From Catellatospora vulcania (GTDB lineage Bacteria > Actinomycetota > Actinomycetes > Mycobacteriales > Micromonosporaceae), in NCBI RefSeq assembly GCF_009720385.1, contig NZ_WARX01000014.1, forward strand, positions 1-64,000: DNA of 64,000 bases, given 5' to 3'. Below, piece by piece: positions 8,900 through 16,817 of the stretch; position 1 is the stretch's first letter; the number at the start of each line of letters is the position of its first letter. The notes beneath the pieces are model-generated. The model was given only the letters and a program-made list of their open reading frames with translations, had not been told where the DNA came from and searched no databases. A program made the position numbers and the translations under genes.

Positions 8900-9889
8900 A
8901 TGTCGTTCGGCAGAGCCCGTTTCATCACAGGGTTCCTCTTCGCCCCGATCGTTCTGTACGCGGTGTACGTCCTCTACCCGTACGGGCAGACGGCGTACTA
9001 CTCCGTCACCGACTTCTCCGGCTTCAGCCCGGACTACGCGTACGTCGGATTCGGCAACTACGTGGAGCTCTTCTCCGACGAGGTGTTCCTGCGGGCGCTC
9101 GGCCACAACGTCGTGGTGCTGACGGTCTACCCGGTCGTCACCATCCTGCTCGCGCTGTTCTTCGCCTTCATGCTCAACGTCGGCGGACGCGGCGACAAGG
9201 CCGGAGTGCGCGGCGTGCGCGGCTCGTCGGTGTACAAGTTCATCTTCTTCTTCCCGCAGGTGCTCTCCATCGCCATCGTCGCCGTCATCTGGCGCCGGGT
9301 GTTCCAGAGCAACGACGGCGGCATGATCAACTCGCTGCTGATGAAGCTCGGCCTCGTCGAAAAAGACAAGCCGCTGCTGTTCCTCGCCGAGTCCGACTCC
9401 GTCTTCCCGCCGATCCACATCGGCGACTTCACCTTCGAGGCGCCCGTCGTCCTGGTCTGCCTGATCCTCATCGCGATCTGGGGCGGCGTCGGCTTCTACC
9501 TCATCCTCTTCTCGGCCGCGATGCAGTCGATCCCCAAGGACATCTTCGAGGCCGCGACGCTCGACGGCGCCACCCGCGTGCAGACGTTCTTCCGGGTCAC
9601 CCTGCCGCTGCTGCGGGAGCACGTCTCGGTCGCCTGGGTCTACCTCGGCATTGCCGCCCTCGACTTCTACGCCCTGGTCGTCGGCATGACGCCCGGCCCC
9701 GGCGGCGGCGGACCCAACGACGCCAGCCAGGTCATGAGCTCGTACATGATGTCGAACGCGTTCCGGCCCGCCCGGTTCGACTCGTTCGCGTTCGCCTGTG
9801 CCATGGGCGTCTCCATCGCCATCCTGACGCTGCTCTTCGCCGCGGCGCAGCTGCGGCTCACCCGCAGCCGCGACAAGATCGAGTTCTGA
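8900..9889 (+). CDS. ngcF: Sugar ABC transporter permease, NgcF type
   Basis: Inner-membrane permease of 329 residues, MalF-like, with about six membrane segments and the EAA-loop signature IFEAATLDGATRVQTFFRVTLPLL near residue 220 that contacts the ATPase. ATG at 8900 is chosen over the upstream in-frame GTG at 8876 because AAAGGA is 9 bases before it. It works with NgcE and NgcG to import GlcNAc or chito-oligosaccharide (inference from ngcE). Confidence 0.85.
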   Translation: MSFGRARFITGFLFAPIVLYAVYVLYPYGQTAYYSVTDFSGFSPDYAYVGFGNYVELFSDEVFLRALGHNVVVLTVYPVVTILLALFFAFMLNVGGRGDKAGVRGVRGSSVYKFIFFFPQVLSIAIVAVIWRRVFQSNDGGMINSLLMKLGLVEKDKPLLFLAESDSVFPPIHIGDFTFEAPVVLVCLILIAIWGGVGFYLILFSAAMQSIPKDIFEAATLDGATRVQTFFRVTLPLLREHVSVAWVYLGIAALDFYALVVGMTPGPGGGGPNDASQVMSSYMMSNAFRPARFDSFAFACAMGVSIAILTLLFAAAQLRLTRSRDKIEF

Positions 9890-9900
9890 GGGGCAACGCC

Positions 9901-10845
9901 ATGTCCAACCTCGCGACCACCACAGCGCCCGCGACGCCCGAGCCCGCACCGGCCCCGGCGCCCGCCAAGCCCGCCCCGAAGATGACCGCCGACACCGGCC
10001 GCGTCTTCAACGCCTTCTCCCACGGCTTCCTGTTCATCTGGGGCGCCCTGGTCACCATCCCGCTGCTCTGGGCCGTCATCCAGTCGTTCAAGACCGACAC
10101 CGAGATCATCAACGACCCGCTGGGCCTGCCCGACCAGTGGCTCTGGGGAGCCTTCGGCCGCGCCTGGACCAAGGGCCACATCGGCGAGTTCTTCTTCAAC
10201 ACCGTGCTCGTGCTCATCGGCGGCGTCGGGCTGACGATGCTGCTCGGCTCCATGGCGGCGTACGTGCTGGCCCGCTACCCGTTCCGGGGCAACCGGGCCG
10301 TGTACTGGATGTTCGTCGCCGGGCTCACGATGCCGATCTACCTGGGCATCCTGCCGCTCTACCTGACCGTCGACAACGTCGCGAACGCGCTCGGGCTCGG
10401 CGAGGTCATCGGGCTGAGCACCCACCTCGGGTTGATCCTGGTGTATGTGGCTTACTCGCTGCCGTTCACCGTGTTCTTCCTGCACGCGTTCTTCCGTACG
10501 CTGCCGACGTCGATCGCCGAAGCGGCTTCGGTGGACGGGGCCGGGCATGTGCGGTTGTTCTTCCAGGTGATGATGCCTATGGCGAAGCCTGGGTTGATCG
10601 GCATCGGGATCTTCAACGTGATCGGGCAGTGGAACCAGTTCATCCTGCCCACGGTGATCATGAAGGACGAGGACAAGCGGCTGCTGACCCAGGGGCTGCT
10701 GGAACTGGCTACGAACGCTCGGTACGAGACGGACTTCGCCCGCCTGTTCGCCGGCATGACCCTGGCCATGCTCCCCATCCTCGCCGTCTACCTCATCTTC
10801 CACCGCCAGGTCCAATCCGGCCTGACCGGCGCCACGCTGAAGTAG
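9901..10845 (+). CDS. ngcG: Sugar ABC transporter permease, NgcG type
   Basis: Inner-membrane permease of 314 residues, MalG-like. A proline/alanine-rich cytosolic tail of about 30 residues precedes the first membrane segment. The EAA loop reads SIAEAASVDGAGHVRLFFQV. It lies 11 bases after ngcF and closes the operon; a short GC hairpin follows. A switch to more TTG/GTG-rich codons is visible in the middle of the gene, without frame change. Confidence 0.85.
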   Translation: MSNLATTTAPATPEPAPAPAPAKPAPKMTADTGRVFNAFSHGFLFIWGALVTIPLLWAVIQSFKTDTEIINDPLGLPDQWLWGAFGRAWTKGHIGEFFFNTVLVLIGGVGLTMLLGSMAAYVLARYPFRGNRAVYWMFVAGLTMPIYLGILPLYLTVDNVANALGLGEVIGLSTHLGLILVYVAYSLPFTVFFLHAFFRTLPTSIAEAASVDGAGHVRLFFQVMMPMAKPGLIGIGIFNVIGQWNQFILPTVIMKDEDKRLLTQGLLELATNARYETDFARLFAGMTLAMLPILAVYLIFHRQVQSGLTGATLK

Positions 10846-10854
10846 CAGCCTTCG

Positions 10855-10880
10855 GGGGCGGGGCGCGCGTTGCCCGCCCC
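10855..10880 (+). terminator. Weak terminator after ngcG
   Basis: GGGGCGGG (10855-10862) pairs with CCCGCCCC (10873-10880) around a 10-base loop, followed by GTCTTG. It lies ten bases after the ngcG stop and immediately before the palindromic repeat. Confidence 0.5.
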
Positions 10881-10886
10881 GTCTTG

Positions 10887-10955
10887 ACATAAACGTCGGC
10901 CTATCTGGATGACTTCGATCGCGAAAATGTCATCCAGATAGGCCGACGTTTATGT
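10887..10955. repeat. 69-bp perfect palindromic element, copy 1
   Basis: A 27-bp arm (10887-10913, beginning ACATAAACGTCGG) is perfectly complementary to 10929-10955 around the 15-base spacer TTCGATCGCGAAAAT, which itself can partly pair. It is much less GC-rich than its surroundings. A second copy with the spacer in the opposite orientation lies at 11496-11564. Confidence 0.9.
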
Positions 10956-10986
10956 ATCGCGCGACGGTCCCTGTGGATGGGTCGGC

Positions 10987-11458
10987 GTGTCGTCCACAGG
11001 GTGTGACGTGCCGGTGGAGGTCGGGCCGGTTGTCGTGGAGCCTGCCGGGATGCGTGCGGCGCTTCGTGAGGTGCTGGCGGCGGGCGACGGCGTGGCCAGT
11101 AGGTCCCAGGTCGAGTCAGGCGGACGGCTCGACCGCAACGGCGTCGAGTACGCCGTCCGGAACGGGCAGGTGGTCCGTCCGCTGCCTCGCACGTTCATGC
11201 TGCCCGCGGCTGGGTGAGCGGACGGTCGCTCTTGATCTCCTCGACGAGGACACGGGGCTGAACATAGAGCTGGACGGGGTCGCGTACCACTCGTCACGGC
11301 AGGACCGCGAACGAGACCTGCGCAGGGATGCGGCGTTGACGGCCCTCGGTTACACCGTGGTGCGGTACACCGGTGCGCGGCTCATGCGCGAGCCCGACGC
11401 GGTCCGCTCGGAGGTGGCGCGCATGCTCGCGACACGCGCCCGCCATCGACGGCCCTGA
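10987..11458 (+). pseudogene. Degraded AbiEi/DUF559-type endonuclease-fold gene
   Basis: Two frames each hold part of one protein. Frame 1 (10987-11217) gives an N-terminal winged-helix-like piece, GDGVASRSQVESGG and VRPLPRTFMLP, typical of AbiEi-like antitoxin domains. Frame 2, up to the stop at 11458, gives a DUF559 piece, LNIELDGVAYHSSRQDRERD and LGYTVVRYTGARLM, with PD-(D/E)XK-like residues. Full-length relatives are about 300 residues; here about 157 codons remain, so a deletion plus frameshift has occurred near 11210. The gene lies exactly between two palindromic elements, suggesting the block arrived or is bounded as a unit. Confidence 0.75.
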
Positions 11459-11495
11459 ACGTGACCGCGTCCGGGGTGGTCCGGCCCACTCCCAG

Positions 11496-11564
11496 ACATA
11501 AACGTCGGCCTATCTGGATGACATTTTCGCGATCGAAGTCATTCAGATAGGCCAACGTCTATGA
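11496..11564. repeat. 69-bp palindromic element, copy 2 (inverted, decayed)
   Basis: The left arm (11496-11522) is identical to that of copy 1. The 15-base spacer ATTTTCGCGATCGAA (11523-11537) is the exact reverse complement of the copy 1 spacer. The right arm (11538-11564) has four mismatches. The two copies are therefore inverted relative to each other and flank the broken DUF559 gene. Confidence 0.88.
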
Positions 11565-11606
11565 AAGAACGGGGCGTCGGGCCGTGCGCGGCACCGCACC
11601 GGTGGG

Positions 11607-12245
11607 TCAGGATTCGCCGGTTACCAGGTAGATGACGTGGCGGCCGGCGTTGACGGCGTGGTCGGCGTAGCGCTCGTAGAAGCGGGCCAGCAGGGCGGCG
11701 TCCACAGCGGCTTCGACGCCGTGGGTCCACTCGGAGTTGAGCAGCTTCTCGAACAGCGCCTTCTCCAGCTCGTCCATGGCGTCGTCGTCGCGCTCCAGTT
11801 CGGCGGCGCGTTCGATGTCGCGGGACGCGAGCACCAGCGTGATCTTCCCGGCGATGCGGTCCGCGATGTTGGCCATCTGGCCGAAGACCCCGGCGAGCTC
11901 GGCGGGCACGCAGACCGCCGGGTGGCGCCGCAGCGCCGACTTGGCCACGTGCTCGGCCAGGTCGCCCATGCGCTCCAGGTCGGTGCCGATGTGCAGGGAC
12001 GTGATCACCATGCGCAGGTCGGAGGCGACGGGGGCCTGCTGCGCGAGCAGCCGGAGCACCTTCTCCTCGACGGCGCGGAACAGGGCGTTGATCTCCTCGT
12101 CGCGGGCGACGACGCGCTCGGCGCCCTCCTTGTCGGCGCTGAGCAGGGCGGTGGTTGCCGCGCTCATCGCGGTGCGGACCGCCTCGGCCATGGAGACCAG
12201 CAGGCGGCCGACCTCGAGCAGGTCGGCACGGAACTCCTCGCGCAT
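11607..12245 (-). CDS. phoU: Phosphate transport/signalling accessory protein PhoU
   Basis: Cytosolic all-helical protein of 212 residues with two PhoU repeats. Metal-ligand-type motifs include ARDEEINALFRAVE near residue 47 and ERDDDAMDELEKALF near residue 145. It normally transmits the state of the Pst phosphate transporter to the sensor kinase. GGAAG precedes the ATG at 12245. It is divergent from senX3, with PHO-box-like repeats between them, matching the phoU/phoRP arrangement known in actinomycetes. Confidence 0.93.
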   Translation of the reverse strand: MREEFRADLLEVGRLLVSMAEAVRTAMSAATTALLSADKEGAERVVARDEEINALFRAVEEKVLRLLAQQAPVASDLRMVITSLHIGTDLERMGDLAEHVAKSALRRHPAVCVPAELAGVFGQMANIADRIAGKITLVLASRDIERAAELERDDDAMDELEKALFEKLLNSEWTHGVEAAVDAALLARFYERYADHAVNAGRHVIYLVTGES

Positions 12246-12309
12246 TGATCACTTCCAGTAACGATGGGGGTCAAGTCCGCCCCAGGTTAGGCGGCGTGCA
12301 CGGCCGGAA

Positions 12310-12348
12310 GGTGAACGCCGGTGAACGGCAATGGGCGCGACGGTGAAC
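12310..12348. promoter_or_regulatory. PHO-box-like direct repeats between phoU and senX3
   Basis: GGTGAAC occurs at 12310, 12320 and 12342. The last two are 22 bases apart, i.e. two 11-base turns, the phasing expected of PHO boxes (GTTCACC on the other strand), with a degenerate unit between. This would be the site for the phosphate response regulator encoded by regX3. Confidence 0.6.
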
Positions 12349-12433
12349 ACTGTGCAACCAATGCCGTATATGGCCAGGTTACAGATGGTTTGTACGAGAA
12401 CGTTGTTCGAATGATCTGACCTACGATCGCAAC

Positions 12434-13891
12434 GTGAAGGTACTGGCAGCGCCCTTGGACGGCGGCACGCTCATGCTGGCCATCGCGGTCGGCATCGTGC
12501 TGGGCCTCACCGCGGGCCTGCTGCTGGCCCGCTGGCTGGCGCACCGGCGCGCGGCGGGCGCCGTGAACACGCTGGGGCCCTCGGGGCTGGGTGCGCCGCC
12601 GGTCGGTGATCCGCTGGCCGGGCTGGGCCGCAAGAGCATGGACGCGCTGCGGGTCGGGGTGGTGCTGCTCGACGGCACCGACCAGGTCGTGCTGGTCAAC
12701 CGGTCGGCGCGGGCCATGGGCATGCTGCGGGCCAGCGCCGTGCCGGGCACGATCGCCGCCCACCCGATCCTGCGTACGCTCGCCGGGCAGGTGCGCCACA
12801 CGGGCGTGCCGCGCGAGGTGGAGCTGGACCTGCCGCGGGGCCGCGAGCTGGGCGAGTCGCAGCCGCTGGGCGTGCACCTGCGCGCGGTGGCGGTGGGCGG
12901 CGGCCTGGTGTGCGTGGAGGCGGCCGACGTCACCGACGCGCACCGGGTGGAGCGGGTGCGCCGGGACTTCGTGGCGAACGTGAGCCACGAGCTGAAGACC
13001 CCGATCGGCGCGCTGCAACTGCTGTCGGAGGCGCTGCTGGACGCCACCGAGCCGGCCTCGGAGGAGTCGGCCGACCCGGAGGCCGCGGCGGCGCAGGCGG
13101 CCGAGGACGTGGCGGCGAGCCGGCGGTTCGCGGAGCGGATCCAGCGGGAGAGCACGCGGCTCGGCCGGCTGGTGTCGGAGCTGCTGGAGCTGTCCCGGCT
13201 GCAGGGGGCTGAGCGGTTGCCCGACCCCGAGCCGGTCATGGTCGACGGGGTGGTGGCCGAGGCGCTGGACCGCGCCCGCACCAACGCCGCCGCCAAGCAG
13301 ATCGAGCTGGTGGTGGTCGGCACCCGCGGGCTGACCGTGTACGGCAACGACAACCAGTTCGCCACGGCGCTGGGCAACCTGGTCGAGAACGCGGTGGCGT
13401 ACTCACACGAGCATTCGGCGGTCGTGGTCAGTGCGCTGGCCGAGGGCGACCGGGTCGACATCAGCGTGTCCGACCAGGGCATCGGCATCAGTCCGGGTGA
13501 TCTTGATCGGGTGTTCGAGCGGTTCTACCGGGCCGACCAGGCGCGTTCGCGCGCGACCGGCGGCACCGGGCTGGGCCTGGCCATCGTCAAGCACATCGCG
13601 ACCAACCACGGGGGCCGGGTCGACGTGCGCAGCCGACTGGGTGGAGGCTCGACGTTCACCCTTCGGTTACCTGCCCGCCCCCCGGAGGCGATGCTTCCGC
13701 TACCTGCCTCCTTTGAGATCGATGCGTCGCCGCTGCCCGGCGTCGAGACCCCTGCGCCTGTGCGCCCGACCCCGGCCGACGGCTCCGCCCCGGCAGACTT
13801 GAACCAAGCGGCCGACGCCGTGAATCTCGCAGCCGAGGACGCGACCCCCGCGGCGGCTGCGAACCCCGCACGACCGGCACAGACCGGCTGA
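12434..13891 (+). CDS. senX3: Phosphate-sensing sensor histidine kinase SenX3 (PhoR-like)
   Basis: Membrane kinase of 485 residues. It has one N-terminal membrane segment (about residues 11-35), a PAS-like region, the HisKA box FVANVSHELKTPIG with phospho-acceptor His185, the N box NLVENAVAY and ATP-lid motifs VSDQGIGIS and GGTGLGLAIVKH. A 70-residue Pro/Ala-rich tail follows the kinase. TACGAT six bases before the GTG suggests a leaderless mRNA. The response regulator gene follows after 16 bases. Confidence 0.92.
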   Translation: MKVLAAPLDGGTLMLAIAVGIVLGLTAGLLLARWLAHRRAAGAVNTLGPSGLGAPPVGDPLAGLGRKSMDALRVGVVLLDGTDQVVLVNRSARAMGMLRASAVPGTIAAHPILRTLAGQVRHTGVPREVELDLPRGRELGESQPLGVHLRAVAVGGGLVCVEAADVTDAHRVERVRRDFVANVSHELKTPIGALQLLSEALLDATEPASEESADPEAAAAQAAEDVAASRRFAERIQRESTRLGRLVSELLELSRLQGAERLPDPEPVMVDGVVAEALDRARTNAAAKQIELVVVGTRGLTVYGNDNQFATALGNLVENAVAYSHEHSAVVVSALAEGDRVDISVSDQGIGISPGDLDRVFERFYRADQARSRATGGTGLGLAIVKHIATNHGGRVDVRSRLGGGSTFTLRLPARPPEAMLPLPASFEIDASPLPGVETPAPVRPTPADGSAPADLNQAADAVNLAAEDATPAAAANPARPAQTG

Positions 13892-13916
13892 CTGGCAACT
13901 GCGAAAGGTGGGCGTG

Positions 13917-14600
13917 ATGTCCCGCGTACTGGTCGTCGAGGACGAGGAGTCGTTCTCGGACGCGCTGTCGTACATGCTGCGCAAGGAAGGTTTCGAGGTG
14001 TCCGTCGCGGCCACCGGCACCGCCGCGCTCACCGAGTTCGACCGCACCGGCGCGGACATCGTGCTGCTCGACCTCATGCTGCCGGAGATGTCCGGCACGG
14101 AGGTCTGCCGCCAGCTGCGTCAGCGCTCGCACGTGCCGATCATCATGGTCACCGCGCGGGACAGCGAGATCGACAAGGTGGTCGGCCTGGAGATCGGGGC
14201 CGACGACTACGTGACCAAGCCGTACTCCCCGCGCGAGCTGGTCGCCCGCATCCGGGCGGTGCTGCGCCGGCAGACCACCGACGTGGTCGAGGTGGCGGGC
14301 GGCACGCTGGCCGCCGGGCCGGTGCGCATGGACGTGGAGCGGCACGTGGTGACCGTCGATGGCGCGCCGGTGCAGCTGCCGCTGAAGGAGTTCGAGCTGC
14401 TGGAGCTGCTGCTGCGCAACGCGGGCCGGGTGCTGACCCGCGGCCAGTTGATCGACCGGGTGTGGGGGGCCGACTACGTCGGCGACACCAAGACCCTGGA
14501 CGTACACGTGAAGCGGCTGCGCTCGAAGATCGAGCCGGAGCCGTCCACGCCCCGGTACCTGGTCACCGTCCGCGGCCTGGGCTACAAGTTCGAGCCGTAG
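13917..14600 (+). CDS. regX3: OmpR-family response regulator RegX3 (PhoP-like)
   Basis: Transcription factor of 227 residues: receiver domain with phospho-acceptor Asp52 (VLLDLMLPEMSG) and switch Lys in VTKPYSPRELVARI, then a winged-helix DNA-binding domain ending DTKTLDVHVKRLRSKIE and YLVTVRGLGYKFEP. It controls the phosphate-starvation regulon with SenX3. ATG at 13917 is preferred to GTG at 13908 because GAAAGG lies 8 bases before it. A strong terminator follows. Confidence 0.93.
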   Translation: MSRVLVVEDEESFSDALSYMLRKEGFEVSVAATGTAALTEFDRTGADIVLLDLMLPEMSGTEVCRQLRQRSHVPIIMVTARDSEIDKVVGLEIGADDYVTKPYSPRELVARIRAVLRRQTTDVVEVAGGTLAAGPVRMDVERHVVTVDGAPVQLPLKEFELLELLLRNAGRVLTRGQLIDRVWGADYVGDTKTLDVHVKRLRSKIEPEPSTPRYLVTVRGLGYKFEP

Positions 14601-14627
14601 GCCCAGACCGTTCACGCGGTGTTCTCG

Positions 14628-14670
14628 AAGCTCCGCCCGTGCCGGGTCCCGCGGCACGGGCGGAGCTTTT
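14628..14670 (+). terminator. Terminator after regX3
   Basis: A perfect 16-bp stem (14628-14643 with 14653-14668, arm AAGCTCCGCCCGTGCC) with a 9-base loop ends in CTTTT. It lies 28 bases after the regX3 stop. Confidence 0.85.
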
Positions 14671-14697
14671 CGTGGGCGGAGTTTTTCGTGTCGGCGG

Positions 14698-14725
14698 GTC
14701 AACCTTCCGCAGGGTTGCGTCGTCC
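14698..14725 (+). promoter_or_regulatory. ECF (SigE-type) promoter of the sigma operon
   Basis: GTCAACC is followed by a 16-base spacer (14705-14720) and CGTCC, matching the AAC / CGTC pattern of SigE-type ECF promoters. It lies 26 bases before the sigma gene start, and the same pattern precedes the second sigma operon at 47387-47414, so both are likely autoregulated. Confidence 0.55.
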
Positions 14726-14750
14726 TTGGTGGGCGACGAGAGGAGAGCCT

Positions 14751-15275
14751 GTGCGGTCACGAGACGCGTACGCCGGGCTGGCGGACCTGGTCGCGGCACG
14801 CGGCCCGGCCCTGCTGGCCACGGCGACACTGCTCAGCGGCGGGCGCACCGCCGGAGAGGACCTGCTCCAGGCGGCCCTGGAGCGGATGATGCGGGCCTGG
14901 CGCCGCATCGACGGCGACCCCGAGGGCTACCTGCGCCGGACCATGTACCACCTGGCCGTGGACAGCTGGCGGCTACGGCTGCGGCGGCGCGAGGTCGTCG
15001 CGACGGTCGAGCCGCCGGCCCACCCGGACGGCACGGATCGGCTCGCCCTGCGCCACGCGCTGGTGCAGGCGCTGGCGCAGCTGCCGCCCCGGCAGCGGGC
15101 GGTGCTGGTGCTGCGCTACTGGGAGCAGCTCAGTGAAGCCGAGGCCGCGGCGGTGCTCGGCTGCTCGGTCGGCACGGTCAAATCCAGCGCCTCGCGCGGC
15201 CTGGCCCGGCTGCGCGAGATCACGGCCGCCTGGGCCCTCGACGAATCCCCACTGCGGATCGGAGCACCATCATGA
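14751..15275 (+). CDS. SigE-family ECF RNA polymerase sigma factor
   Basis: A 174-residue two-domain ECF sigma factor. Region 2 runs from about residue 15 (AARGPALLATATLLSG) through LLQAALERMMRAWRRI; region 4 contains LAQLPPRQRAVLVLRYWEQL and AAAVLGCSVGTVKSSASRGL. GTG at 14751 is preceded by GAGGAG. The next gene overlaps by ATGA and encodes a single-span membrane protein, the usual place for an anti-sigma or cognate sensor. The target regulon probably includes this operon. Confidence 0.9.
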   Translation: MRSRDAYAGLADLVAARGPALLATATLLSGGRTAGEDLLQAALERMMRAWRRIDGDPEGYLRRTMYHLAVDSWRLRLRRREVVATVEPPAHPDGTDRLALRHALVQALAQLPPRQRAVLVLRYWEQLSEAEAAAVLGCSVGTVKSSASRGLARLREITAAWALDESPLRIGAPS

Positions 15276-16129
15276 GCATCAACCTGGAAGACGAGCTGGC
15301 GGCAGGGATGCGGGAGCACACCGCCGACCTGGCGCCGAGCGCGGACCTGCTGGACCGGGCGGCTCGCCGCAACCGCCGCCGCACCGCGGGCATGGCGACC
15401 GGCACGGGCGTGTTCGGCCTGGCGGCCGTGGTGGCGGTGGCCATGACGGCGCTGGGCGGCACACCGGCCGCGCCGCCGGCCGACCCGGGCACGCGGCCCG
15501 CGCCGGAGCTGCTGACCGTGGCGATGGTGTCGGAGCGGGCCGTCGCGGCACTGGCGGCCGACGACGTGCAGCACGTCATCTCGGCGGTCACCTACCGGGG
15601 CGCTACCGAGCACGGCGAGTGGTGGTTCGACCAGGAGACACGCGACTCGCGCATCACCTACCTGGCGGCTCCCGGCGGGGCCGTCGACCGGGACCTCTGG
15701 CAGGTGGTACGCGGCGACACGCTCACTATGACGGACGTGTTCCACCACGACCGGAGCTTCCTTCGCCTGGAGCGGCCGCTGGAGGGCAAGCGGCCCACCG
15801 GCCCGTCCGGCGGCACCCCCGACGAGCTGCGCGCGGCGCTGGAGCGCGGCGACGGCTACACCCTGGTCGGCCCCGAGGAGCTCGACGGCCAGGCCGTGCT
15901 GCACCTGCGCCTGGTGTTCGAGGACGGTTCGGATGACCTGTGGGTGGACGCGTCGAGCTACCGCGCGGTCCGCCGCGAGACGGTCAAGCACACCCCCGAC
16001 GGCGACGCGCGCAACCGCCTCGACTTCACCTGGCTGTCCCGCACCCCCGAGTCGCTCGCCCCCCTGACGGTGACCGTTCCCAGCGGATACACCCAGCGCG
16101 TTCTCCCCCCGGTCGACGGCCCGATGTAG
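15272..16129 (+). CDS. Single-span membrane protein, probable anti-sigma/sensor partner
   Basis: A 285-residue protein: about 45 cytosolic residues (ELAAGMREHTADLAPS), basic RRNRRRTAGM, a membrane segment at about residues 48-68, then an exported domain of about 210 residues. The exported part (WWFDQETRDSRITYL, VLHLRLVFEDGSDDLWVDA) resembles lipoprotein-sorting/LolA-like beta folds seen in actinobacterial sigma partners. No zinc anti-sigma motif is visible. Role as sigma regulator rests on gene overlap. Confidence 0.7.
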   Translation: MSINLEDELAAGMREHTADLAPSADLLDRAARRNRRRTAGMATGTGVFGLAAVVAVAMTALGGTPAAPPADPGTRPAPELLTVAMVSERAVAALAADDVQHVISAVTYRGATEHGEWWFDQETRDSRITYLAAPGGAVDRDLWQVVRGDTLTMTDVFHHDRSFLRLERPLEGKRPTGPSGGTPDELRAALERGDGYTLVGPEELDGQAVLHLRLVFEDGSDDLWVDASSYRAVRRETVKHTPDGDARNRLDFTWLSRTPESLAPLTVTVPSGYTQRVLPPVDGPM

Positions 16130-16134
16130 GTCCC

Positions 16135-16194
16135 GCACTTTCGGGGAAACTGCGGGAATCCGGTGCTCGGTAACCGCAGTTTCCCCGAAAGTGC
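16135..16194. repeat. Perfect 21-bp inverted repeat (GCAGTTTCCCCGAAA family)
   Basis: Arms 16135-16155 and 16174-16194 (CCGCAGTTTCCCCGAAAGTG...) are perfectly complementary around an 18-base loop, between convergent genes. The core GCAGTTTCCCCGAAA recurs at 27535-27549, so this is a dispersed repeat and not only a local terminator. Confidence 0.85.
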
Positions 16195-16241
16195 ACGAAC
16201 GGGCCGCCGGTGGCGGGTGGTGTGCGGCGGGGGAGCGGGGG

Positions 16242-16625
16242 TCAGAAGAGGGCGCGTAGGGCTTGGGCGATTTCTTCGATGTCGCGGAGTTCGCCGGTGC
16301 AGACGGCGATGACCAGGTCGTATGCGGTGTTCTGGTCGAGAACGGCGAGGCGGCGACGGCTCACCGCGCCGTTGACGGTCAGGAAGGCGGTGGCCGTGAT
16401 CCAGCCGATGCGCTTGTTGCCGTCCACGAACGCATGGTTGCGGGTCAGCGACTGGAGCAGGGCCGCCGCCTTCGTCCACAGGTCCGGGTAGGCGTCCGCG
16501 CCGAACGCGGTGCTGCGCGGGCGGGCCACCGCCGACTCGACCAGCCCCGGGTCGCGTACGGCGACCCCGAGCCGGTCGGCGATCGCCAGCACGTCGGCGT
16601 ACGTCGGGACGTAGACCTCGCTCAC
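16242..16625 (-). CDS. doc: Doc-family toxin (Fic fold)
   Basis: A 127-residue Fic/Doc protein with the active-site motif HAFVDGNKR at residues 64-72. Doc proteins phosphorylate and inactivate elongation factor Tu; Fic relatives AMPylate. The size and lone catalytic domain fit Doc. The GTG start overlaps the stop of the upstream small gene (GTGA), the normal antitoxin-toxin order. Whether the target is EF-Tu is inferred from the family. Confidence 0.85.
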   Translation of the reverse strand: MSEVYVPTYADVLAIADRLGVAVRDPGLVESAVARPRSTAFGADAYPDLWTKAAALLQSLTRNHAFVDGNKRIGWITATAFLTVNGAVSRRRLAVLDQNTAYDLVIAVCTGELRDIEEIAQALRALF

Positions 16626-16801
16626 CGGGCGAGCCGGGCGAGCAGGTCGGTGTGCGCGCCGATGATCTCGTCGACGGCGGCGGCGAAGCCGGCCGGGCCG
16701 GGCTCGATCTCGTCGAGGTCGTCGAGCGCGGCGAGGCGCTCCTCGTCGTCGACCGCGGGCTGGGCGGGGGCCTGCCGCCCGCGGAGCTGCTCGTCGCTCA
16801 T
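16622..16801 (-). CDS. Probable antitoxin for Doc
   Basis: A 59-residue acidic protein (ERLAALDDLDEIEPGPAGFA) ending in an amphipathic helix (AVDEIIGAHTDLLARLAR). GGAGG precedes the ATG at 16801. It overlaps doc by four bases. It does not look like a full-length Phd/YefM protein with an N-terminal DNA-binding fold, so it may be a minimal neutraliser or a distinct antitoxin type. Function is inferred from position only. Confidence 0.6.
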   Translation of the reverse strand: MSDEQLRGRQAPAQPAVDDEERLAALDDLDEIEPGPAGFAAAVDEIIGAHTDLLARLAR

Positions 16802-16817
16802 GGGTACCTCCGAAGTC

